63,148 nt of DNA from Oscillospiraceae bacterium (GCA_031271865.1 JAISUW010000016.1:1-63148), one strand, 5' to 3'; counted from the stretch's first letter, positions 18,701-26,387 are shown. Numbers and translations: made by a program. The notes: generated by a model from the letters alone, not told the origin.

Positions 18701-19991
18701 TGGTCGGGGAGTATTGCCGCGGCCGCACAAAGAGCAGGAAACCGCCGCCGTACTTGGCATTGAGGGCATCGGTCTCCCGAACGGCTGCGGCTATATCGGC
18801 ATCGTCCTGCGGGAGGACGGCCGTATCGGCTCCCTTGAAGTCAGCCAATATACAGACGGAGGCATTCCGCTCTTTGCCTTCCGCGGGCAGGCAGTTGGAG
18901 TTATACAGCTCCTCCATACGGCGGCGCAGACCTGCGGCCTTATCTGCGCGGGGCAGGAGCGTGGATACCACAATCAGCGTCCTGCCTTCCGGGGGTATAT
19001 CGCCGCCCAACTCCAAGCGGGGCGGCGGCAAAGAAGGTACGCCGCGCAGGAAACACAGCTCCAGTACCGTCCGCATTACAGCCCAGAGCGGCAGGGGCAA
19101 TAGGATTCCCACCAACCAACTCCGGAGCCATATGCCGGCGCAGAGTGCCATAACAAGCGGCAGAACCGATTCTAAGATTAGCAAGGCTTTCCCGCGCGGA
19201 AGGTGCCTGGCGCCGTCCAAAAGCGGTGTCCCGATATGCCGCCGGCGGGAATCCTTCGGTGCTTCCGTTGCCATGCGCAAGAGGTTCTCTGCGTACTCCT
19301 CTACCGTCCAGTGTGCTTTGTGCGCTTTGCGGCGAATCAGGGAACGGTAGAGGGCACGAGTCTGCTCGTCCATTCGCGGGTATACACCCGCCGGGTCGCG
19401 GTTGAGAATTTGCTCCAGCGGGTTCATGGCCTCCAAGGCGGAGGCAAAGTCCCAGTCCGGAAGCGTGCGGAACGCTTTCACCGCCCCGCCCAACTGGGTC
19501 ACCGCCGCCTCCTGCTCCGCATACATGGACAGTATCGCCGTCTCCGCTAAGGTCAGGCGTATCAAAAGCGGCAGCCACTCCACCTGCTCGGCCGTCGGCT
19601 TCAGACGTGCCAAGGCTTCAAAGAATGGCTGCTCCGCCGGTACAAAGCCCGAACCAAACTGCGCCCGCAGAAAACGGGTTACATTCTCCATCCCCAGCCA
19701 TGTCTTCTTCGAGGCGCGGCGCTCGGCTAACTCGTTGAGCGCTGTGCGGCTCTCGCGCTCGACGAGGTAGAAGTTGTCGCGCAGCCACTCGTTATAGGTC
19801 GCCCACGCCCCTACGGGGCGCGATTGCCCCGTAGGGGCACTGTGCCCTGTAGGGGCATTGTGCCCTGAAGGGGCATTCCCCCGCAAGCACGCCTTATAGC
19901 GCCGCCGCAGCAGCCGCAGACCATGGTTCAAGCGTCTGCGCAATTGCACTGCCGACCCTGCTTTTCCGGCATTCCTGTTTGTTTTCGGCAT
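12741..19991 (-). CDS. Cyclic beta-1,2-glucan synthase-like GT84/GH94 giant protein
   Basis: This protein has 2416 residues (ATG at 19991 after GAGG; a TTG 24 bases upstream is an alternative). Several membrane helices lie at about 280-310 and 680-720. A processive GT-like domain carries ALDADTELPLDTLPEF (about 478) and LERWVRGDFQ (about 626). A glycoamylase-like middle part follows (RTSPTNLGLYLLS, YVSAVDSGNFLVCL). The C-terminal GH94 phosphorylase-like domain has GGGDWNDGFDEVGVMGRGES (about 2162, with the likely catalytic Asp) and SYPPGIRENGGQYTHAAVW. Known relatives (NdvB/ChvB) polymerise UDP-glucose into beta-1,2-glucan, trim it and close the ring. The whole set of domains appears intact. 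Residues about 40-61 are encoded by palindromic repeats that look inserted in frame. The product may be a secreted or periplasm-like osmoregulatory glucan, or a capsule. Confidence 0.85.
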   Translation of the reverse strand: MPKTNRNAGKAGSAVQLRRRLNHGLRLLRRRYKACLRGNAPSGHNAPTGHSAPTGQSRPVGAWATYNEWLRDNFYLVERESRTALNELAERRASKKTWLGMENVTRFLRAQFGSGFVPAEQPFFEALARLKPTAEQVEWLPLLIRLTLAETAILSMYAEQEAAVTQLGGAVKAFRTLPDWDFASALEAMNPLEQILNRDPAGVYPRMDEQTRALYRSLIRRKAHKAHWTVEEYAENLLRMATEAPKDSRRRHIGTPLLDGARHLPRGKALLILESVLPLVMALCAGIWLRSWLVGILLPLPLWAVMRTVLELCFLRGVPSLPPPRLELGGDIPPEGRTLIVVSTLLPRADKAAGLRRRMEELYNSNCLPAEGKERNASVCILADFKGADTAVLPQDDADIAAAVRETDALNAKYGGGFLLFVRPRQYSPTMDNYTGWERKRGAVAQLTRFLRGKEPMVSFIAAAGDLKNLSAYRYILALDADTELPLDTLPEFISAALHPYNMPHFDAEQKRVTAGYGILVPYVGTDAQSAVSTPFAHVMAGEGGLTPYANTAAERYQDLFGRTLFCGKGLIDVEAFLAFEEAVEMPQESVLSHDILEGGYLRAGFLGDTQLMDGFPSKQQSYFTRLERWVRGDFQNIPFIGKSAGLDGLTRYALFDNLRRAALAPACLLALFACLYQDAVTIAVLGGAVCLALCLPYWVSAVRALLSGGGGMFFRTFFADGLPSALGDFVRSVLQIVTLAQSAWTQGSAAVRGVWRRFVSGRNKLAWTTAAQGEKSAARLKDFLSHWPSLLAGAALLAFGRAPLRLVGLAFLCDIVFDYCTQKPKKQPPVSLSEAGQDRLTGYCAAMWKYFDTYCTERNHYLPPDNVQETPVFRVADRTSPTNLGLYLLSIVTARDLGFLTTPGMVSRLSRALDAIEQLETWKGNLLNWYDTRTLQALHPRYVSAVDSGNFLVCLTALRQALRERLGEDEAVKRIIARAEALEYKADLRPLYNSRRKLFHIGMDLENGELSKSYYDMLMSEARMTGYYAIARRMIPKKHWKTLGRTLGKHGRFTGPMSWTGTMFEYFMPYLFLPAPKGSIGYEALRFCVYCQQQRARDIAKKRGTAIPWGMSESGFYAFDGSMNYQYKAHGVQTLGLRRGLDDDAVTAPYASFLAMQLHPRAAMRNLGHFERLEMTGDCGFYEACDLTPARTAGRENAVVRSYMAHHVGMSLLAGANVLRGGMWRERFMKDPAMRRAETLLLERIPDGSHVFDDVDLPETPAPRERISHARETIPEPNPANPKAHMLSNGEWTLCTADSGAMSAFYRSVSVFRREPDILRRPQGVASVVHLDGEAEPFSVAFAPFTRRDAERSAEFNPREAIHRAIHGPLRITAAARVHARLPGESHTVRMKNSSKKPISGSLLLYFEPSMEDVAKPVEHPAFSRLFMESKYDARLYTISFCRTSREVGGESIWLSCGMTRGLRPLMESDRALVQKSGWRIPDGGQHRGNPDCCAAFALPFSLNAGESMECTLFIAAGSTQSESKSRLLQMRGERLSKTVPAPTPFREGELMAALAKTILPKLLWYAPQPREVLRRRKDCTSVKQALWATGVSGDYPYIYVYVPNEAAAASVAEYALLFRRLRRRGIPVELVAGFREQGDYHAPIRTAIESVIRADGGGQFLGIKGGIHEVNLARLNKNAADALEAYAAYTAGMEDAPAQHLRLLPLLTANSLLPDLPQTGFFTKDGAFAVPKGLSRPMRPWSLTLANAAFGTLVSADSLGFTWAVNCRENKLTPWDNDPVTDNKGELLLLRFGDKVYDMVRGSAAVFTPTAAFWYGEIHGLRWQIRVDVPKKGLTKRIAVRLSNLTDRNITPELCCYTEPVLGVRPAPDNIFVGEVLPDGVLLTSPTSRIKGTLSLQIRGTADFVCTDRAAFLSGIREGHTAYPNSDPCAAVGRRTLVPAHGDCYAEFSLGWGASRHAALTAFEYADFLDMPRDILQIGLPEIAPLDPENSPSNLRRLMENVWLPHQVVSCRLFARTGFYQCGGAWGLRDQLQDVFGIMKLRPDLARYQIFRAAAAQFPEGDGMHWWHSLPGEGARGVRTRYSDDFLWLPYVVAAYVRDIGDKSILSVRIPFRDGIPLAQNETERYAVYPLGAEKDTLLGHCIRACDRALNRLSPRGLPLIGGGDWNDGFDEVGVMGRGESVWLAMFLSMVLEQMADVIIDTEYNGKAYRAEAAKLRAAVEKYCWAGDRYLRAFRDDGSPIGGAGTGPCEIDILPQAFAVFCGMPSRTRRNTALDTALRELYDSRHRIVKLLKPPFTRTDRRAGYINSYPPGIRENGGQYTHAAVWLAMALRMEGRTAEAAALEDTLNPALLTLDEEALQRYGGEPYALAGDVSAAEDMEGRCGWSLYTGSAAWLLRAFMYAQAQAKTQEERPA
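19807..19874. repeat. Palindromic repeats (GCCCCTACGGGGC type) inside the glucan synthase gene
   Basis: Four near-identical palindromes of 12-13 bases (GCCCCTACGGGGC, GCCCCGTAGGGGC, GCCCTGTAGGGGC, GCCCTGAAGGGGC) are spaced about 18 bases apart. The period is a multiple of three, so the reading frame survives; the encoded peptide reads NAPSGHNAPTGHSAPTGQS. The same DNA motif and the same APTGHSAP peptide occur in the unrelated gene at 51711-51787. Confidence 0.85.
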
Positions 19992-20084
19992 AACCCTTTG
20001 ATCCTCATTTCCCAAAGCTAAAGGTATACAGGGTTAGTTTGGGTGAACGTGGGGGGATTTATACAGCAGACGGCCGCATCCGAG

Positions 20085-20116
20085 TAAAAACAGGATGTAA
20101 CCGTTTGGTTACATCC
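20085..20116 (-). terminator. Rho-independent terminator after spoIIR
   Basis: On the minus strand a perfect 10-bp stem GGATGTAACC/GGTTACATCC with a 4-base loop is followed by TGTTTTTA. It lies 24 bases past the spoIIR stop. Confidence 0.8.
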
Positions 20117-20139
20117 CGAAAAGAAAGAGAGGAGCAATC

Positions 20140-20859
20140 TTAGATATCCGACACGGCGTTGGCATCATCCCCGCGGAGGCGGGCGCGGAAGCTCTCCCAG
20201 ATTTCCACCAGCTTGAAGCGGATTTCAAAGCGGGGGTTGGCCTTGACGACACGGAGCTGACCGCGGGTGAGAACGGCATCCAGGGAAGATGTCTGCCGGC
20301 GTTCGGCGGCGGGGAGGCACAAGGGCGGGAACATGACACACCACCAATTGCGGCCTTTAGCGTCACCCAAGAGGACGCGAACGGCGCGGTAGCGGCCGGC
20401 GGGGAGGGTAATCTCTTCGTCACCGGTTTCGGTTTCGGAGTAGATGCGTGTATTGAAGTAATATTCCCCGACTTCAATGCGCACACCATAGTCCAGGCCG
20501 CGGCGGCGGAGAACTTTACGGGCGGCGGCTTCCAGCTTCTCCGTGTTCGGCAGGACAGCCGCTTCCGCTTCGGCTACGGTCAGGGAGCCGTCAAAGAGGG
20601 CGGCACCGGCCTGCAGGAGTCCATCCCGCACTGCGAGCTTTGCAGTCTGGTCGGCTTCACTGTCGGAGTTGGCGATGACGTGGAGACGCAGTACCTCCTG
20701 CCGGATTCCGGCGCAGCGGGCATTGAAGCTGACCATGCTCCACAAAGCCACAAGCAGCAGCATACAGGCAATGCGCTTTGTGCGCTTTTGCTTGCGGAGC
20801 CGCCGTGCTTTTGCGGCGTTGCGGGGGTTGGAGTATCTCGGATAAGCAGCCGTTGCCAT
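20140..20859 (-). CDS. spoIIR: Stage II sporulation protein R
   Basis: The 239-residue protein has a basic N-terminus, one membrane/signal segment (RIACMLLLVALWSMVSF), and the two hallmark SpoIIR blocks: LRLHVIANSDSEADQTAKLA and AKGRNWWCVMFPPLCLPA. In Bacillus SpoIIR is made in the forespore under sigma-F, is exported into the intermembrane space and triggers SpoIIGA to process pro-sigma-E in the mother cell. Length is normal for the family. I see no unmistakable sigma-F promoter in the 85 bases upstream. The ABC-type lipoprotein gene ends upstream and the giant glucan synthase gene follows; neither is a known sporulation partner. The gene is good evidence that this organism forms endospores. 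Confidence 0.92.
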   Translation of the reverse strand: MATAAYPRYSNPRNAAKARRLRKQKRTKRIACMLLLVALWSMVSFNARCAGIRQEVLRLHVIANSDSEADQTAKLAVRDGLLQAGAALFDGSLTVAEAEAAVLPNTEKLEAAARKVLRRRGLDYGVRIEVGEYYFNTRIYSETETGDEEITLPAGRYRAVRVLLGDAKGRNWWCVMFPPLCLPAAERRQTSSLDAVLTRGQLRVVKANPRFEIRFKLVEIWESFRARLRGDDANAVSDI

Positions 20860-20944
20860 TGTCTTTCCCTGCCTTTATGTAAGTGTGCGGCAAGGAGAGT
20901 ATGGGCAGGATTGACGGGATTTATACACCGCCGGAAAGAGAATC

Positions 20945-22576
20945 TCAATCTATAAATGTCAAGCCGCGGAAGTACAGCATCTCCCCGGCTGGGGCAAAGA
21001 CCAGTCCGTCTACACCCTCTGCTAAGAATAGGGTATCCTGCGTGTAGCCCAAGGTCACGTATGCCCCGGCGGTAAAGAGGGTCTTTTCGGCGGCGGCGTA
21101 GGAAGCAGCGGCAGCTTTTTCGCTTTCCGCTGCGGCGGCTTTGCGCAGTTGGGCATCATAGGTATAGGAGGGTAAGCGAGCCAAGTTGGAGGCGGAGTCC
21201 TTGGCGCAAAGGGCAGCCAAAGCGGCGGCGGCTATGCTTGAGGGCATCTGCACATCTGCTATGGCGAGCGTAAAATTGCCGCGCTGTACGGCGTTGCTGA
21301 AGTCTTTGTCCTCCTCTATTGTGCGCACGGAAAGGGAGACGGTGAGCCCGAAGATGTTCTGCACGGATTGCACCAATTGCTTGGCAGCGGCGGCGTCACG
21401 GGTGCGGCATAAGAGTTCCAGCGATACGGTTCCGGCTTTACCGGCAGCGGCGGTTACGGCGGCTTTTGCAGCGGCGGCATCTGTTGCAGGGACGGCGAGG
21501 CTCCCGGCTTCATGGCGGTATGTGCTGCCGCCCAAGCGAAGGCTTGGCGGCAGGAAATCGAGCGTTGCGTTGGCAGCGGATACCGCAGAAGACATCAGAG
21601 CAGTTCGCAGGGCGGCATCGCTGAGCGGCGAAGATGCTGTATTAGCCACCAAAGCTTTGGTGCCTGTATATATAGTATAGACGGAGGCTTTGGCATCCTC
21701 CCAATCAAAGCCTTTTGCCAGCGTACTGTCGGATGGCAAACGGATGATGGAATACCCACCCTCCGCACCCAACAGGCGCATTGTGGTTATCGCTTCTTGC
21801 TTGAGTGTGACGGAGGCGGGGCAGACGCGCGCACCGGTATAGCCGCTGCTGCGAACCAACCGCAGGGAGTTTTCATCCCAGCGATTCAGCGTAAAGGGTC
21901 CGTTCGTGGCGAGGTAATCCAAATCCAAACCATACGCGCCCGCCGTGGCTGCAAAGTACGGCTCGTACACCGGCGCGGCAAAGGGCATCGCCATCAGGTT
22001 CAGGAAGTCCGCCGAGGGGTTCAGCAGTTCAATGACGAGTGTCTGTGCGTCCGGCGCGCGGAGTTCTTTGATTCCGGTGAGGAGACCTGCATAGGGCGAC
22101 TTGGTCGCCGGGTTCAGCACACGGCGCAGTGCAAAGACAAAGTCCTGCGCGGTTACGTTTGCACTCGGCGCGGGTAAGGTCGTTTTTTCCGTGCTCGCAT
22201 CTGCTGCTGCCGTTTTGGCTGCCGTTGCATTTTGCAGCAAAGCGGCGGCGGCTTTCGGGAAGTGCCAAGCGGCCTGCTTCAAATGGAACGTATACGTCTT
22301 TTTGTCAGCGGAGACGGACCAGCGTTCGGCGGCGGCGGGGAGAATCTCCGTCGCGGCTCCCTTACCGTCTTTCGCACCCAACGTTACAAGCCCTTCCGTT
22401 AGGTTAGCCAATACCGTCAGCTCTTCCGGGGAGGACGCTATCGCGGGGTCTAAGCACTCCGGCATGGTGTCTATGGGATAAGAAAACGTGCCGTCCAAGC
22501 CCTCCTCTTCCCCGCAGGAGGCAGCCACCAAGAGCAACAAAGCAGCACAGAGTAAAACAGAGAGGATACGGCGCAT
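20945..22576 (-). CDS. ABC transporter substrate-binding lipoprotein (family 5)
   Basis: Start set by GGAGG six bases before the ATG at 22576; the ORF extends upstream without a better site. The 543-residue protein has a lipoprotein signal (Cys21 in LLLVAASCGEEE) and the family 5 (oligopeptide/nickel-type) binding-protein pattern: YPIDTMPECLDPAIASSPEE, LTEGLVTLGAKDGKG, PAAAERWSVSADKKTYTFHL, VTAQDFVFALRRVLNP, and a C-terminal MLYFRGLTFID. It would sit on the outer membrane face and deliver peptides or similar ligands to an ABC permease. No permease or ATPase gene is next to it, so it is an orphan. Very high Ala content in the middle region is unusual for the family. Confidence 0.85.
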   Translation of the reverse strand: MRRILSVLLCAALLLLVAASCGEEEGLDGTFSYPIDTMPECLDPAIASSPEELTVLANLTEGLVTLGAKDGKGAATEILPAAAERWSVSADKKTYTFHLKQAAWHFPKAAAALLQNATAAKTAAADASTEKTTLPAPSANVTAQDFVFALRRVLNPATKSPYAGLLTGIKELRAPDAQTLVIELLNPSADFLNLMAMPFAAPVYEPYFAATAGAYGLDLDYLATNGPFTLNRWDENSLRLVRSSGYTGARVCPASVTLKQEAITTMRLLGAEGGYSIIRLPSDSTLAKGFDWEDAKASVYTIYTGTKALVANTASSPLSDAALRTALMSSAVSAANATLDFLPPSLRLGGSTYRHEAGSLAVPATDAAAAKAAVTAAAGKAGTVSLELLCRTRDAAAAKQLVQSVQNIFGLTVSLSVRTIEEDKDFSNAVQRGNFTLAIADVQMPSSIAAAALAALCAKDSASNLARLPSYTYDAQLRKAAAAESEKAAAASYAAAEKTLFTAGAYVTLGYTQDTLFLAEGVDGLVFAPAGEMLYFRGLTFID

Positions 22577-22676
22577 AGAAACCTCCGAAGCTGTAAATAG
22601 TGAATGAATAGTGAACGAATAGAGTACAAATAGGATCCGATTCATTCTCCGGCACTCTGCCTTTGAAACAGCGCGT

Positions 22677-23966
22677 TTAGCTTTTCTCGTAGATGCTTTG
22701 CCATAGGTTCGGCCGATGGGGATAGTGCTTCGGGAAGTGCTGTAAACAGAGCTTGAGGACGCGGGTTTTCAGCAGCATGGCCGCGAAGCGCGGGAGCAGC
22801 GCGAGCAGCTTCGGGTAGTCCGTCAGAAGCTTTATGCCGTCGCGGGGCTTGCGGAGGCGACGATGCCCTATCAGACCGCTTTGGAACAGAAGTTCCACTT
22901 GCGCGGGTTTTAGGCGCATGAGCATCTGCCGCATCCGGTCTTCCCTGCAGCGCCGGGCGGTATCCAGTTCCTCCAAGGAACGAAGCTGGTATTGCCACAG
23001 CTTTTCGACGCTGTAATCGCCGGCGGCTTGCAGCAAAACTTCAGCCAAAATCTGCCCTTGCCGGATGGCGGCACGGATGCCGCAACCGTCGAGCGGGCCG
23101 CAGAAGCAGGCACTGTCGCCGACAGCGCAATAGCCATCACAGACAAACCGCGCCAACGGCCGCCGCAGCGGCAACGGTGCTTGGTACCCGCCTTGCAGGC
23201 GTGTTTTTCCGATGCGCGGATTGCTCTCTCGCAAATCGGTGAGCGCCTCTTCTATCTCTTCTTCTGTGATGGGTCTGTCCATGGCACTCAGAAGAACATC
23301 CATATACGCAGGCTCCGTCATCACCCACGAAATCCCGCGGCGGTTCCTGTGGTAGAGGTATATATCTATCATGGATTCCGGTTCGCCGGGCAAACGGTTG
23401 AATACACCGCGCCAAGCGTACATGACTTGGTACTTCCCATATTTCTTCGGCACACGGCATTCTTTCGGCAACTGCATACGAATAGGGGAGAATGCCCCCG
23501 CTGCATCGATCACCATATCCCCGCGGACCTCGGCCGTCTGTCCGCTTTCGTCTGTGTAGGAGAAGCCCTTTATTCGCTTACCTTCTGCCAGCGGTTGCAG
23601 TATCGCACAGCCGAAATGAAAGTGCACCCCCGCCGCTTCACAGTCGGCAATCATAGAAGCCGCTATGTCCCTGCGTCCCGCATGGACGCCGTGGGGTACC
23701 AACCGTTTGCGGTCGGGCGGTCCGGCGGTGATGGCTTTCATCGGGCTGACAAAGCACATCGGGTAGCAGGGAGCGAGTTTCTCGTGCGGAATCGGTGTGA
23801 AACCGTTCTCGGCAAGGGCATTGATTGGGATATAGTCAGCCCAATCGTGACCAATGGTGCTTCGGCTGCATTTCTCATAGATATGCACGTCACAGCCCGC
23901 TTCGGCAAGGCGTTTAGCGGCGGATAAGCCCCCATGACCTGCACCGGCAATCAGAATGGTCGGCAT
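22677..23966 (-). CDS. FAD-dependent oxidoreductase, geranylgeranyl reductase-like
   Basis: Start at the ATG at 23966 with GGGAGG at good spacing (429 residues). A dinucleotide-binding Rossmann motif opens the protein, ILIAGAGHGGLSAAKRLAEA, with an acidic end of the second strand (VHIYEK). The later flavin motif GYCAVGDSACFCGPLDGCG, followed by GIRAAIRQGQILAE, fits the group of geranylgeranyl reductase and related flavin monooxygenase-like enzymes that act on isoprenoid or lipid substrates. The C-terminal 90 residues are basic, as for a peripheral membrane enzyme. The gene follows the secreted hydrolase by 34 bases and is probably in its operon. The substrate is not predictable from context. 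Confidence 0.75.
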   Translation of the reverse strand: MPTILIAGAGHGGLSAAKRLAEAGCDVHIYEKCSRSTIGHDWADYIPINALAENGFTPIPHEKLAPCYPMCFVSPMKAITAGPPDRKRLVPHGVHAGRRDIAASMIADCEAAGVHFHFGCAILQPLAEGKRIKGFSYTDESGQTAEVRGDMVIDAAGAFSPIRMQLPKECRVPKKYGKYQVMYAWRGVFNRLPGEPESMIDIYLYHRNRRGISWVMTEPAYMDVLLSAMDRPITEEEIEEALTDLRESNPRIGKTRLQGGYQAPLPLRRPLARFVCDGYCAVGDSACFCGPLDGCGIRAAIRQGQILAEVLLQAAGDYSVEKLWQYQLRSLEELDTARRCREDRMRQMLMRLKPAQVELLFQSGLIGHRRLRKPRDGIKLLTDYPKLLALLPRFAAMLLKTRVLKLCLQHFPKHYPHRPNLWQSIYEKS

Positions 23967-24000
23967 TGTTTCCTCCCACCGCAAGTATAAAAATCCCAAC

Positions 24001-25377
24001 TCATTTCAGCGGTTCCACACCGCTCTCGGTTACAATCAGGTACTGCGGGAAGTCCTTACTTGTGCGCACGGTCGGAATGGTTTTTGATGTGATGATAAAT
24101 TCCCGCAGTGCCCGCGAAGGACTGCTGTCATGGCGTTGGTTCTTGACAAACCATGTATACTCCGGCAGCAGGCAAGTAGATGCATCTACCATTCCGTCCG
24201 GACTGCGGTACTTGGCCGGAGAGGGCGGCAGTTCGTTTCCCTTATAGCGCGCAAATCCCGCATAGCCTGACTCATGCTTTGAGCTGAGAAAGCCGTCCGA
24301 TTGGTAGTCCCAATCCGCCGTCACAGGTATCGGCGCATGGTTATAGGACGCGGTAATCGCAACCTTGACTCCGTTGCGCAAGGCTTTCTTCAGGATGCTG
24401 CCGGCTTTGGCTTGTATATCATTGTGGTAGCGGTCTGCCAGTTTCAGGAGTGCCTTCGTGCCGGGGAGGGCTTTCAGGACTTTCCGCGCCTCCGGCCAGT
24501 CCTCAATGGGAACAAAGGACTGCATGACCGGCATCTTCAGCGCAATGGGACCCAAGGCTTTGGAATACATCGGCGGCAGGATTTCACTCTCCCACCAGCT
24601 GTCTAACGCGGGGAGGATGTCCAGTATCCCGGAACCCAGCAGCATATCCGCAACCCATTGGAGGGTTTCATTGCCGTCCTGTACATCCGCGATGAAGTTT
24701 GTTATTGCTTCCGGCACCAAGGTAACTTTCTTTGTGAAGAGCTGCCCCACGAGTGTCACTCCCTGCCAAGCACCGTTGACAAGGATAATGGTTTCCAGCC
24801 GCGAGGAACCGTAGATAGCCAAATAACTCAATGCCACGCAGGAGCCTTCGCTGTGACCGATGAGGGCTATCTTCCTGTGCCCCGTAACCTGACAGAGCTT
24901 CTCAATAAAATCGTTGAGCTGCCCGGCGGCGGTAATGGGGTCGATGCGGTAGTCGTAGGAGAAATCATACTGCGGGCTTTCGGTATGGTTTCGTTCCTCA
25001 TCGATATGCCATGTGCGGCCGATGTTGTTGGCGGAAGTGCCGTCGTCGTTGAACTCCCATGTCCACAGGAGGTTCTTCAGCATTTGGGTAACGGCATCCG
25101 TGAACTTGCCTGTCGTCCAAGTCAGGAGGGACTCCAGACCGGCACCCAGTATGTTGAAGATGTCGGGGAAAAGCTGCGATGTATCTTGGTTGGGTACCCG
25201 CGTTTCTTCTTGCGTACCCGGATTCTGAAAGACGGCATTGCCGAAGCCGTCCACCCAGACGCGGACGACTTCCCCGCAGCCGCAGGTCTTTGCCTCTGCG
25301 GGAATATAGAGGCAGCCAAAGGCAAGCACTGCTGCCAAAACAAGCGAAAACAATCTTTTTCGACCGATATACATCAT
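24001..25377 (-). CDS. Secreted alpha/beta hydrolase (lipase-like)
   Basis: The 458-residue protein has a signal peptide (residues 1-29, ending PAEA) and an alpha/beta hydrolase nucleophile elbow IALIGHSEGSCVALSYLAIY with Ser176. Before it, VRVWVDGFG and the DPITAAGQLNDFIEKLCQVTG helix resemble lecithin-cholesterol acyltransferase-like and PGAP1-like lipases, so an ester or lipid substrate outside the cell is likely. A CGCG pair just after the signal peptide may form a disulfide or metal site. GAGGG precedes the first of two adjacent ATG codons. The gene lies 43 bases after the Rpn-type gene and 34 before the FAD oxidoreductase gene, so all three may be read from the 26388 promoter. Confidence 0.7.
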   Translation of the reverse strand: MMYIGRKRLFSLVLAAVLAFGCLYIPAEAKTCGCGEVVRVWVDGFGNAVFQNPGTQEETRVPNQDTSQLFPDIFNILGAGLESLLTWTTGKFTDAVTQMLKNLLWTWEFNDDGTSANNIGRTWHIDEERNHTESPQYDFSYDYRIDPITAAGQLNDFIEKLCQVTGHRKIALIGHSEGSCVALSYLAIYGSSRLETIILVNGAWQGVTLVGQLFTKKVTLVPEAITNFIADVQDGNETLQWVADMLLGSGILDILPALDSWWESEILPPMYSKALGPIALKMPVMQSFVPIEDWPEARKVLKALPGTKALLKLADRYHNDIQAKAGSILKKALRNGVKVAITASYNHAPIPVTADWDYQSDGFLSSKHESGYAGFARYKGNELPPSPAKYRSPDGMVDASTCLLPEYTWFVKNQRHDSSPSRALREFIITSKTIPTVRTSKDFPQYLIVTESGVEPLK

Positions 25378-25420
25378 TTTGATACCCTCAGCTTATAAGT
25401 CTAAATTATTGATTCGGTGT

Positions 25421-26350
25421 TCAGGCATCGATCGGCCTATATTTACTTGCTTGCTCCGGTGTCAGGAGACCATCGTTGATTAGGTCTGAAAGTATTTTTG
25501 CCATGCCTTTTTCCATGCCTTTTTCCATGCCTTTTTCCATGCCTTTTTCCATGCCTTTTTCCATGCCTTTTTCCATGCCTTTTTCCATGCCTTTTTCCAT
25601 GCCTTTTTGCAGACCTTCTGCCATGCCTCTTTGCAGACCTTCTGCCATGCCTCTTTCTTTGGCGTCCTCTTTCCATGCCTGTATATCCCGTTGCTGCTTT
25701 ATACGGGCATCATAGAGTTTGCGAGCCTCATCATCACTATTCAGGTGTTGCAGTTTACTGTAGGCGGCTTCGATTGCAGGGTCTTTCCGGCTTGCCATCT
25801 CAAATTCCTCCTCCGTGTGAGCTTTAAAGAATGATAGCCATGCTTCCAGCTTGCCTTCGATGCCTTCCGGCATTTTCGGCAGTTCCAACACATTAACCTC
25901 CATCAGGTCGTTGAATGGAAAGTGCTCTTCCGTTTCCAGCATTCGAAATACAGAGTGATACTTTTCTGTTTGCGGGAGCATCCGGTAATCGGCAAGAATA
26001 ACGCAAATAGATCGCTTCAGATTACGGTAACTTTCGCTTTCGTCCAGTTGCTCTGTAATCATACGGGCAAGGTAGTAACTGATGCGGTTGGGCATACCCG
26101 CCATTGAAGCAACTTGGACTTCGACATCAATAACGGTTCCGGCTGCAGTCGTCAGCTTCACATCCAGAATCCCTAGTTTGTCCTCCGGATAATCGCGCTT
26201 CAGGTTCGGGTCATCAAAATCTACTTTGACATACTCGTTTTCCGGCAGGTCGAGGACAGTTTTCAGAAATGCACATATCAGTTCCGGGTCTTTGGAGTCC
26301 CCAAATAACATCTTGAATACGACATCCGTGGTCGGACGCATCATCTCCAT
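25421..26350 (-). CDS. Rpn family PD-(D/E)XK nuclease / transposase-like protein
   Basis: The 309-residue protein matches the Rpn/PDDEXK transposase-like family: N-terminal MRPTTDVVFKMLFGDSKDPE, then the nuclease core GILDVKLTTAAGTVIDVEVQ (Asp63, Glu77, Gln79) and NRISYYLARMITEQL. Family members (RpnA-E) are DNA endonucleases that promote RecA-independent recombination and are common, often mobile, in Clostridia. The C-terminal part contains two eight-residue GMAEGLQ units and then nine GMEK-like units from a 12-bp tandem repeat, followed by the usual DGLLTPEQASKYRP end. The repeat number probably varies between strains. GGAGG sits seven bases before the ATG. Confidence 0.85.
   Translation of the reverse strand: MEMMRPTTDVVFKMLFGDSKDPELICAFLKTVLDLPENEYVKVDFDDPNLKRDYPEDKLGILDVKLTTAAGTVIDVEVQVASMAGMPNRISYYLARMITEQLDESESYRNLKRSICVILADYRMLPQTEKYHSVFRMLETEEHFPFNDLMEVNVLELPKMPEGIEGKLEAWLSFFKAHTEEEFEMASRKDPAIEAAYSKLQHLNSDDEARKLYDARIKQQRDIQAWKEDAKERGMAEGLQRGMAEGLQKGMEKGMEKGMEKGMEKGMEKGMEKGMEKGMEKGMAKILSDLINDGLLTPEQASKYRPIDA
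25502..25657. repeat. 12-bp and 24-bp tandem repeats inside the Rpn-type gene
   Basis: CATGCCTTTTTC repeats nine times with a 12-base period from 25502, then a related 24-base unit (CAGACCTTCTGCCATGCCTC...) occurs twice up to about 25657. Both periods keep the frame and encode GMEK and GMAEGLQ(K/R) repeats, a helix of even period. This is not a CRISPR array: there are no spacers. Confidence 0.9.
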
Positions 26351-26387
26351 GGCATCGCCTCCGTGTGTATCAGAATTTCATATATTT

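Noticed and set aside
25502-25657. Possible CRISPR array
   Set aside because: The units are contiguous 12-base coding repeats without spacers, inside a recognisable nuclease gene.
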